This document shows, piece by piece, positions 1-5,654 of a stretch of 9,447 nucleotides of DNA. Source of the stretch: JBFMHD01 sp040752395 [NCBI: Candidatus Hydrogenedentota bacterium] (GTDB lineage Bacteria; JBFMHD01). The notes beneath the pieces are model-generated. The model had not been told where the DNA came from and made no database searches. It worked only from the letters and a program-made list of their open reading frames with translations. The translations under genes and the position numbers were made by a program. Where the stretch lies: contig JBFMHD010000107.1 of the NCBI GenBank assembly GCA_040752395.1, forward strand, positions 1-9,447. Reading direction: 5' to 3'. Every line of letters begins with the position of its first letter. The stretch's first letter is position 1.

Positions 1-45
1 GTCGTAACTGATTGTAATAGAGTTAGTGTTGGAGGTAATTTATGA
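1..45 (+). CDS. C-terminal end of an upstream gene, possibly flgA (partial)
   Basis: Only frame 1 is open from the window edge; it encodes VVTDCNRVSVGGNL and stops at TGA 43-45, overlapping the flgH ATG as ATGA. Such an overlap suggests translational coupling with flgH. FlgA, the periplasmic chaperone for P-ring assembly, often precedes flgH in flagellar rod/ring operons, and its C-terminus commonly ends in a short V-V-T...V-x-V strand like this one. Fourteen residues are too few for a firm call, so the identity is an inference from gene order and a weak resemblance. Confidence 0.4.
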   Translation, partial: VVTDCNRVSVGGNL

Positions 46-674
46 AAAGAGTTATAACATTAATTGGATTTATATTTTTATATTCTCAAATCTGTTATGG
101 GGTATCTTTATGGGAGCCACGCGGTTCGCTATTTACTGAATTAAAAGAAAGAAATGTGGGTGATGTTATCACGATAATTGTTACTGAGCGTGCTGATGCT
201 CAGCATAAATCTAATGATGAATTTGATAAAGAGGTAAAACTCGATGTCAAACCAAGTTCAACAGCTACTACAGCTGCAACGACAACTACCACAACAACCA
301 CTAAAGCGACTAATGTCTTAGCTTCACTCCCTATACTCGGTCTTTTATTCGATGATGAATACAAAAAAGACCATCAGTCTCAGCGTAATTCAATGTTAAG
401 AGCTACTATAACAGCTAAGATTACAAAGATTTATCCAAATGGTAATATCGCTATCGAAGGGAAGAAAAACATAAAAATCAACAGTGAGCTGCAGGAGTTG
501 ACAATAACAGGTATTATACGACCTGAAGACATAGCCAAAGATAATACTGTAGCCTCAACAAGGATAGCTGATGCCAACATAGTTTATTCAGGCGGCATAT
601 CGTTTGCCAAGGATCCATCCAAAAGAAACATATTCGAGAAGGTCTTTGCTAAAATCTTTGATTTTTTATTTTAA
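42..674 (+). CDS. flgH: Flagellar L-ring protein FlgH
   Basis: FlgH forms the outer-membrane L ring, a bushing around the flagellar rod, so its presence implies an outer membrane. The 210-residue protein has the family layout. A hydrophobic N-terminal signal (about residues 3-20) is followed by SLW...SLF at 22-31 and NVGDVITIIVTE at 38-49. The C-terminal half has YPNGNIAIEG (131-140), TGIIRPEDI (156-164), DNTVASTRIADANIVYSGG (167-185) and an aromatic end, FDFLF. A cysteine at residue 18 follows S-Q-I, a poor lipobox, so lipidation as in enterobacterial FlgH is uncertain. A threonine-rich stretch at 72-91 lies in the usually variable middle region. The ATG has a good ribosome binding site, GGAGGT at 31-36. 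The usual next gene, flgI, does not follow. Confidence 0.93.
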   Translation: MKRVITLIGFIFLYSQICYGVSLWEPRGSLFTELKERNVGDVITIIVTERADAQHKSNDEFDKEVKLDVKPSSTATTAATTTTTTTTKATNVLASLPILGLLFDDEYKKDHQSQRNSMLRATITAKITKIYPNGNIAIEGKKNIKINSELQELTITGIIRPEDIAKDNTVASTRIADANIVYSGGISFAKDPSKRNIFEKVFAKIFDFLF

Positions 675-722
675 GAGTCCAGGTTATTATCGATATACGC
701 CGAGACTTAAAATTTATCGACA

Positions 723-751
723 GAGACATACTATATAAAATAGTATGTTTT
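723..751 (+). terminator. Terminator-like hairpin after flgH
   Basis: The perfect inverted repeat CATACTAT (727-734) / ATAGTATG (740-747) has a 5-nt loop, and the stem extends through 723-726 against TTTT at 748-751 with G-U pairs. It lies about 50 bp after the flgH stop. The stem is AT-rich and the T run is only four bases, so it would be a weak intrinsic terminator. Its role in separating the flagellar operon from the dcw cluster is inferred. Confidence 0.45.
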
Positions 752-795
752 GGATATATTTAGTAAGATTTTGAAGAAACGCAAAGGACTTTTAA

Positions 796-880
796 ATGGT
801 TAAAAATATATCTGAAATAAAAAAAAATAGCCAGAGAATACAAAAAAGAGTTAGAGCGTCATAATATTCGGTATGGATAA
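796..880 (+). pseudogene. Small frame-interrupted ORF, possible remnant of an MNT-type nucleotidyltransferase N-terminus
   Basis: An ATG at 796 has a good ribosome binding site (AAGGA 784-788, 7-nt spacer) and reads 22 codons to TAA 862-864. A run of nine A (819-827) lies inside it. If one A is skipped, the frame continues as IAREYKKELERHNIRYG to TAA 878-880, giving about 27 residues. The joined product is a charged helix ending in H-N-I-R-Y, which resembles the region just before the GS-Y-A-R-G motif of small MNT-type nucleotidyltransferases (partners of HEPN proteins). The catalytic GS motif and everything after it are absent. The likeliest reading is a decayed gene fragment; a real micro-peptide, or chance coding, remains possible. 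The family link rests on a short resemblance only. Confidence 0.3.
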
Positions 881-907
881 GTGTTAGCTACCAGTTGGGG
901 CTAACGT
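881..907 (+). other. Inverted repeat / hairpin of unknown role
   Basis: GTTAGC (883-888) pairs perfectly with GCTAAC (900-905). The stem extends outwards by two wobble pairs and inwards by CC (891-892) against GG (897-898), leaving a four-base loop. No T run follows on either strand, so it does not look like an intrinsic terminator. It sits some 40 bp before the -35 box of the dcw promoter; a protein-binding site or a structure in a read-through transcript are both possible. Confidence 0.4.
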
Positions 908-916
908 CTGAATAAG

Positions 917-977
917 TAAAAAAAATAAAAAAAAATTAAAAAAATATTTGACAGAGAAGGGGAAAAAATGCAATATT
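917..977 (+). promoter_or_regulatory. Sigma-70-type promoter of the dcw cluster with an A/T tract upstream
   Basis: A consensus -35 box TTGACA (948-953) is followed after 18 bp by AATATT (972-977, four of six matches to the -10 consensus), preceded directly by TGC (969-971), an extended -10 element. Positions 917-949 contain only A and T and are A-rich, as expected for an UP element contacted by the alpha subunit. Transcription would start near 984. The placement right before the MraZ boxes is what is expected of the mra promoter. The consequence is that the TTG at 948, which opens the longest mraZ reading frame, is part of the -35 box and not a start codon. Confidence 0.7.
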
Positions 978-981
978 CCGA

Positions 982-1010
982 AAAGTGGAGGTAAGTGGAG
1001 CAAAGTGGAA
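982..1010 (+). promoter_or_regulatory. Three direct MraZ-box repeats (operator)
   Basis: AAAGTGG at 982-988, TAAGTGG at 992-998 and AAAGTGG at 1002-1008 form three direct repeats with an exact 10-bp period, each followed by A. MraZ from other bacteria is known to bind direct repeats with a GTGG core upstream of its own gene; the AAAGTGG form matches the type described in Mollicutes. The boxes cover the predicted transcription start and the ribosome binding site (GGAGG 987-991), and the third box contains the GTG codon at 1005. Binding by the MraZ ring could block both RNA polymerase and, if bound to DNA only, promoter escape. Confidence 0.75.
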
Positions 1011-1460
1011 GAAAAGATTTTTTTTGCCGGAGAGAACGAACAAACCATAGATGATAAAAATAGAATCATACTACCAGCTAAATACAGAAGACAATTAGGT
1101 AAGAAAATGATGCTTACCAAAGGACTCGAAAAATGTTTATATATCTTCCCCAAAAACCAATGGGAAAACTTCCTCGAAAACTTAATAAATAAATACGGAG
1201 AAATGCTAAAAGATGCAAGATTACTCAGAAGATATTTTGCCGCTAATTCAGAAATCTTAAAAATAGATTCACAAAATAGAATCCTTATACCAAAAAAATA
1301 TAAAGAATTTGCAAACATTAAAAAAGTTATAGTCATCGCAGGTATCTTAAACAGGGTAGAGGTCTGGGCAAAAGATGAATGGGAAAAAGAAATGGAATTA
1401 AGTGAGAAAAAAGCTGTCTCAGCCGCTGAAGCCCTCGGCAAGAATGACTATACAGTATAA
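1005..1460 (+). CDS. mraZ: Transcriptional regulator MraZ
   Basis: MraZ is the DNA-binding repressor of its own division and cell-wall operon; it has two SpoVT/AbrB-like halves and forms rings. Both signature DxxxR motifs are present, in TIDDKNRIILPAKYR (residues 15-29 from GTG) and IDSQNRILIPKKYK (87-100). The start is the difficult point. The frame is open from TTG 948 (170 residues), but 948 is the -35 box and the family normally begins just before F-x-G-E. GTG 1005 gives 151 residues, close to the usual size, with GGAG at 997-1000 (tight) or GGAGG at 987-991 (wide) as ribosome binding site. ATT 1017 (147 residues) would match the family N-terminus best, with GGAAG at 1007-1011, but is a rare start codon. 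It lies 6 nt before rsmH. Confidence 0.93.
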   Translation: MEEKIFFAGENEQTIDDKNRIILPAKYRRQLGKKMMLTKGLEKCLYIFPKNQWENFLENLINKYGEMLKDARLLRRYFAANSEILKIDSQNRILIPKKYKEFANIKKVIVIAGILNRVEVWAKDEWEKEMELSEKKAVSAAEALGKNDYTV

Positions 1461-1466
1461 AGTGAG

Positions 1467-2372
1467 ATGAGTTTAGCAAACGAACACCACATCCCGGTTA
1501 TGAAGGATGAGGTGGTAAAGTTTTTAGTATATAATGCCGAAGGTATAATTGTAGATTCTACCCTCGGTGCAGGTGGGCATACTAAAGCAATATTAGAATC
1601 AGGGTTTAGAGGAAAGGTTATTGGTCTTGATTGGGACCCTGACGCTATTTTGATAGCTAATCGTGTTCTTTCAAAATATAAAGAATCAGTATCTCTGCAC
1701 CAATGGAACTATACACGGGTGAACGATTTACTTGATGAGCTTGGTATTAAATCTGTTAATGGTTTTCTTTTTGATCTCGGTATCTCTTCTATGCAGATCG
1801 AAGACCCGGAGAGAGGATTTTCATATCGTAAAGATAGCGACCTCGATATGAGAATGAGCAAAGTTGGTCGAAGCGCAAAAGATTTTCTGAATCAAGCCTC
1901 GTTTGATGAACTGGTCTTTGTCTTTACTGAATTTGGAGAGGAGCGATTTTCAAAAAGGATAGCTAAAAAAGTTATTGATTTTCGAAAAAATGTAAAGAGA
2001 GTTGAAACAACCGGCGAGTTAAACAGGATTATCTTGAGTTGCTATGGAATTTATGGCCGCAGGTTAAAAAAGCATCCTTCGAGTCGCATCTTTCAGGCTA
2101 TAAGAATTTATCTGAATAACGAGATAGAGAATCTTAAAAAGGGTTTAGCCGAAGCTTTTAGACTCTTAAAAAAGAATGGAAGGCTCGTCGTCATTTCTTA
2201 TCATTCGTTAGAGGACAGAGTTGTAAAAGAGTTTATAAAAGAGAAAAAGAAAGAAATATTTTCTCTTACAAAAAAAGTGGTGGTACCTGCAAAGGATGAA
2301 ATCGTAATTAATCCCAGGGCAAGGTCAGCGAAATTAAGGGCTATAGAAAAAGCTGCTGGAGGGACGGTATGA
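1467..2372 (+). CDS. rsmH: 16S rRNA (cytosine(1402)-N(4))-methyltransferase RsmH
   Basis: RsmH (MraW) uses S-adenosylmethionine to methylate N4 of C1402 in 16S rRNA, near the ribosomal P site; its gene is a standard second member of dcw clusters. The 301-residue protein is near full family length. It begins HIPVMKDEVV (8-17), then the SAM-binding loop VDSTLGAGGHT (29-39), GLDWDPDA (53-60) and FDLGISSMQ (102-110) with the following ERGFSYRKDSDLDMRM. Next come TTGEL (181-185), HPSSRIFQAIRIYLNNE (203-219), the catalytic-domain strand VVISYHSLEDR (241-251) and the C-terminal NPRARSAKLRAIEK (282-295). ATG 1467 is 6 nt after the mraZ stop with only a weak GTGAG next to it, so it probably depends on coupling to mraZ translation. 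Confidence 0.97.
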   Translation: MSLANEHHIPVMKDEVVKFLVYNAEGIIVDSTLGAGGHTKAILESGFRGKVIGLDWDPDAILIANRVLSKYKESVSLHQWNYTRVNDLLDELGIKSVNGFLFDLGISSMQIEDPERGFSYRKDSDLDMRMSKVGRSAKDFLNQASFDELVFVFTEFGEERFSKRIAKKVIDFRKNVKRVETTGELNRIILSCYGIYGRRLKKHPSSRIFQAIRIYLNNEIENLKKGLAEAFRLLKKNGRLVVISYHSLEDRVVKEFIKEKKKEIFSLTKKVVVPAKDEIVINPRARSAKLRAIEKAAGGTV

Positions 2373-2378
2373 GGTGGA

Positions 2379-2771
2379 TTGAATTTGAGTTCAAGAACAG
2401 ATATTTTCAAACCAGAGAGAATACTTAATCTTGAGACTCTCACGCATAATCAAAGAACGCAGATACGTTTTTTGGTTAAATATATCAGGATATTAGCTGC
2501 TATTGCGATTGTGCTTTTTACAATTGTTTTTATAAAGAATTACACATTGAAAGTAAGATTCAAAAAAGGTCAATTAGAATTAAAGAGAGATGAATTACTT
2601 GAGGAGAACAGGAAATTGATGATAAAATATTCGGCTGTGACTGACCCTGTAAGGATTGAGAAAATAGCGCGTGAGAAATTGGGGATGGTGCTTCCGGATA
2701 GAAAAAACATACATCTAATGCAAATATATGAAGATATAAGTGAGGTTCCAGAGAAGCTTGCAAAAAAATAG
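2379..2771 (+). CDS. ftsL: Cell-division protein FtsL-like
   Basis: FtsL is a small bitopic divisome protein that joins FtsB/DivIC and recruits and activates FtsW-FtsI. The 130-residue product has a cytoplasmic N-terminus, one membrane segment (about 35-53), a charged coiled coil (about 57-85) and the family's DPVRIEKIAREKLGMVLPD block (89-107), then a 23-residue tail. Sequence alone cannot fully separate FtsL from DivIC; the position after rsmH favours FtsL. The start is uncertain: TTG 2379 has GAGG only 4 nt away, while TTG 2385, two codons on, has AGGTGG at 2372-2377 with a better 7-nt spacer. An ATG at 2369 in another frame, overlapping the rsmH stop, has the strongest ribosome binding site but closes after 19 codons. 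No ftsI follows. Confidence 0.85.
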   Translation: MNLSSRTDIFKPERILNLETLTHNQRTQIRFLVKYIRILAAIAIVLFTIVFIKNYTLKVRFKKGQLELKRDELLEENRKLMIKYSAVTDPVRIEKIAREKLGMVLPDRKNIHLMQIYEDISEVPEKLAKK

Positions 2772-2786
2772 GGAACAGGGCTTGGG

Positions 2787-4253
2787 TTGAAAGTTGTGAA
2801 GCGGTTAAACGAACTTTTAGAAGGTATAGAATACAAGGTCTTATCAGGTGACCCGGTTAACACACTAATAAACGAAGTAACAAATGATTCAAGGGCTATA
2901 ACACCTGGTGCGCTCTTTATCTGTATTCAGGGAGAGAAAGCCGATGGCCACCGGTTTGCCGGTGACGCGGTGCAACAGGGTGCAAAAGCTCTAATTGTTG
3001 AAAAAAAAGTAGACGTCGCAGAAAACATCACACAAATACTCACAGCAAACACACGCAGCATACTACCAGTTATTGCAGCACGATTCTTCGAAGAACCGAC
3101 AAAGCATTTAAAAGTAGCAGGCATCACAGGAACAAATGGTAAAACAACCACAGCCTTCGCACTCCAGAAGATCCTACAGACTTCAGGAGTGCGAACCGGG
3201 TTACTTGGGACCATCGGTTATTATCTTCCTTCTGGTTGCAAAAAACCTTTTCTTACAACACCAGATGCAATAGAATTACAGAGATATTTTAAGATATTCA
3301 GAGACAATGGTTATCAATCAGTGGTGGTTGAGGTTTCATCCCATTCACTTGCTCTTATGCGCGTTGAATCTGTCAGATTTGATAAAGTTGTGTTTACAAA
3401 TTTATCCAGAGACCATCTTGATTTTCACAAGAATATGGAAGATTATTTTAGTGCCAAAAAAAGGTTATTTGACCTTGTAAAGACAGAGAACAGATACGCC
3501 GGTGTTGTGAATAATGACGACGAGTATGGTAGAAGATTAAAAAAAGATGGAATCCTTTCTTATGGCCTGACTGAATCTTCAGAAGTAAAAGCAGAAAATA
3601 TACGATTGGGTTTAAATAAAACTGAGTTCTCTATCATCTTCCCTGATAAAAATAGTATTGATATCTCTACTGAATTACTTGGTTATCCAGCTGTGTATAA
3701 TCTGTTATGCGCAGCCTCCTGTACATATACTATGGGTATTAATCAGGAGATTATCAGGAAAGCCCTGTTAGAATTTGAAACGCCGCCAGGCAGGTTACAA
3801 AATGTGACACCACAAAAAGAATTTTCAGTAATAATAGATTATGCTCATACACCGGATGGGTTGAAAACGGTTTTATCCTCAATCAAGGCTATGAACCCCA
3901 ATCGTATCATAACGCTTTTTGGTTGTGGGGGTGATAGAGACAGGGGCAAGAGGCCATTAATGGCAAAGGAGGTAGAAGAGTATAGTGATATAATAATTGT
4001 GACGAGTGATAATCCAAGGACAGAGGACCCGGAGAAAATTATTGAAGATATATTTAAAGGGTTTACAAAACCTGATATTGTTATTAAAATTACTGATAGG
4101 AGAGAGGCTATTAATAAAGGTTTACAATTATTAAAAAAAGGAGATATTTTTCTTATAGCAGGCAAAGGCCACGAGGATTATCAAATCATAGGAACTGAAA
4201 GGATACCTTTTAACGACAGAGAGATTGTTATGCAACATTTTGGCAGGACATAG
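2787..4253 (+). CDS. murE: UDP-N-acetylmuramoyl-L-alanyl-D-glutamate--2,6-diaminopimelate ligase MurE
   Basis: MurE adds the third residue to the peptidoglycan stem peptide in the cytoplasm with ATP. At 488 residues it has the three-domain Mur ligase form: UDP-binding N-domain with NDSRAITPGALFICIQG (33-49), the ATP loop GTNGKTT (115-121), EVSSHSLAL (182-190), TNLSRDHLDFH (204-214), and K224 in DYFSAKKRLF, equivalent to the carbamylated lysine. DYAHTPDGL (351-359) opens the C-domain. DNPR at 408-411 is the known selector for meso-diaminopimelate over lysine, and GKGHEDYQ is at 459-466. TTG 2787 is chosen because residues from there match the family N-terminus; GGG at 2778-2780 is the site 6 nt before. 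GTG 2796 is an alternative. Bases from about 2980 to 3200 are unusually A+C rich. Confidence 0.97.
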   Translation: MKVVKRLNELLEGIEYKVLSGDPVNTLINEVTNDSRAITPGALFICIQGEKADGHRFAGDAVQQGAKALIVEKKVDVAENITQILTANTRSILPVIAARFFEEPTKHLKVAGITGTNGKTTTAFALQKILQTSGVRTGLLGTIGYYLPSGCKKPFLTTPDAIELQRYFKIFRDNGYQSVVVEVSSHSLALMRVESVRFDKVVFTNLSRDHLDFHKNMEDYFSAKKRLFDLVKTENRYAGVVNNDDEYGRRLKKDGILSYGLTESSEVKAENIRLGLNKTEFSIIFPDKNSIDISTELLGYPAVYNLLCAASCTYTMGINQEIIRKALLEFETPPGRLQNVTPQKEFSVIIDYAHTPDGLKTVLSSIKAMNPNRIITLFGCGGDRDRGKRPLMAKEVEEYSDIIIVTSDNPRTEDPEKIIEDIFKGFTKPDIVIKITDRREAINKGLQLLKKGDIFLIAGKGHEDYQIIGTERIPFNDREIVMQHFGRT

Positions 4254-4261
4254 GTAAACCG

Positions 4262-5653
4262 ATGGAACAAAAGAAGATTGAAGAATTATTAACTAAAGAA
4301 TTTAAAATAGTTCAAGGCAGTGGTAGTAAAATAATAAGTAATATCTCAACTGATAGCCGCTCCATTTCATATAATGAGATGTTTGTTGCATTAAAAGGTG
4401 AATACTTTGATGGTCATAATTTTATAGAGGATGCTGTTAAAAAGGGTGCAGCTGCTTTACTTGTAAGTAATCAATATGAAGTACCAGAATGGTTAGCAAG
4501 ACATGAGGATATAACGGTTGTCAAGATATTTGATACTCTTTATGGTCTTGGCGAGCTCGCGAGGGTTTATCGAGCAGGGTTTCAGATACCGGCAGTTGGT
4601 ATTACTGGCTCTAATGGTAAGACATCAACAAAAGATATGCTTGCTGCTATTTTATCACAGAAAGAACCAATCACAAAAACCATTGGAAATCTAAATAATT
4701 TAGTGGGGGTTCCACTTACCCTTTTCAGAATCAGCTATGAGACTGGTTTTATTGTTGCAGAGATGGGGATGAGTCAACTGGGTGAGATAAAAAGATTAAC
4801 TGAGATCCTTAATCCCGATGTCGGTATAGTCACAAATATTGGTGAAAGCCATCTTGAATTTTTAGGTGATGTTTTAACTGTAGCCAGAGGCAAAAAAGAG
4901 ATGATTGAGATGATGGCTGAGAAAGATACAATTATTGTTAATGCAGACGATGTATTCCTTGACACATTGATCTTGGGATTTAAAGGTAAAGTTATAACTT
5001 TCGGGATCAACAGTGAAGCTAATTTCAGGGGAGAGAATATAAAATTAAGCAAAGAATCAACTGAATTTACTGTTAATGGATTGAGGATAAATCTGAAAAT
5101 AGCAGGATATCATTTTGTCTATAATGCCTTAAGTGCGATAGCAGCAGCAAAACACTTTGGTATAACTGATAATCAGATAAAGGAGGCATTAGATAATATT
5201 AAGCTATCACCGATGAGAATGGAGCTCATTGCAGCAAAACAATATCTGATTATTAATGATTCATATAATGCAAACCCACGTTCTATGAGAGCTGCCCTGA
5301 GAACTTTTTATGACATACCGCTTGAGGGCAGACGGGTTCTTATACTTGGTGATATGCTTGAATTAGGGCCTCAATGCATCGATTTACATATTGAGCTCGG
5401 CAAAGAGATTGATAAAGAAAAGATAGATTTACTTATTACTTATGGTGGGCTTGCATCCTTTATTATTGAGGGAGCGATAGAATCAGGGTTTGATAAAAGC
5501 AAAATAAGAGCCTTCAAAGATAAGGAGGAGTGTATAAATTATTTAAAGAATGTATTAAAGGAGGGTGACAATATACTTGTAAAAGGCTCACGCGGTATGA
5601 AAATGGAAGAGATAATTGATGGGATAGCAGGGTCAGGTGGTAGGGAGATGTAA
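4262..5653 (+). CDS. murF: UDP-N-acetylmuramoyl-tripeptide--D-alanyl-D-alanine ligase MurF
   Basis: MurF joins D-Ala-D-Ala to the UDP-MurNAc-tripeptide, finishing the soluble pentapeptide precursor. The 463-residue protein is normal in length. The N-domain carries STDSRSISYNEMFVALKGEYFDGH (in 29-52). The ATP loop is GSNGKTS (116-122), followed by NLNNLVGVPLTL (143-154), EMGMSQLGEI (167-176) and TNIGESHLEFLG (191-202). The C-domain has the MurF-typical NDSYNANPRSMRAAL (332-346), LGDMLELG (362-369) and KGSRGMKMEE (441-450). These motifs separate it clearly from its paralogue murE 8 nt upstream. ATG 4262 has a short AGG at 4252-4254, which overlaps the murE stop, so coupling is likely. Its last codons run directly into mraY. 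Confidence 0.97.
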   Translation: MEQKKIEELLTKEFKIVQGSGSKIISNISTDSRSISYNEMFVALKGEYFDGHNFIEDAVKKGAAALLVSNQYEVPEWLARHEDITVVKIFDTLYGLGELARVYRAGFQIPAVGITGSNGKTSTKDMLAAILSQKEPITKTIGNLNNLVGVPLTLFRISYETGFIVAEMGMSQLGEIKRLTEILNPDVGIVTNIGESHLEFLGDVLTVARGKKEMIEMMAEKDTIIVNADDVFLDTLILGFKGKVITFGINSEANFRGENIKLSKESTEFTVNGLRINLKIAGYHFVYNALSAIAAAKHFGITDNQIKEALDNIKLSPMRMELIAAKQYLIINDSYNANPRSMRAALRTFYDIPLEGRRVLILGDMLELGPQCIDLHIELGKEIDKEKIDLLITYGGLASFIIEGAIESGFDKSKIRAFKDKEECINYLKNVLKEGDNILVKGSRGMKMEEIIDGIAGSGGREM

Positions 5654-5654
5654 T

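Noticed and set aside
881-907. Hairpin at 881-907 as an intrinsic terminator
   Set aside because: No T run follows the stem on either strand; the bases after it on the + strand are A-rich. Kept only as an inverted repeat.
968-994. Eight-codon ATG leader ORF (MQYSEKWR) with an AGGGG-type site upstream of mraZ
   Set aside because: It overlaps the -10 element, so it would lie before the predicted transcript start (about 984) and not be translated from this promoter; it would matter only in read-through transcripts.
884-1441. Long open frame (185 codons) on the - strand opposite mraZ
   Set aside because: It is the antisense shadow of the A-rich mraZ codons, with a Phe/Ser/Leu-rich product, no ribosome binding site and no recognisable domain. 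mraZ on the + strand has clear DxxxR motifs.
5637-5654. murF-mraY 17-nt overlap from a GTG start at 5637
   Set aside because: The extra six residues do not fit the MraY N-terminus; ATG 5655 does and has a well-placed ribosome binding site.
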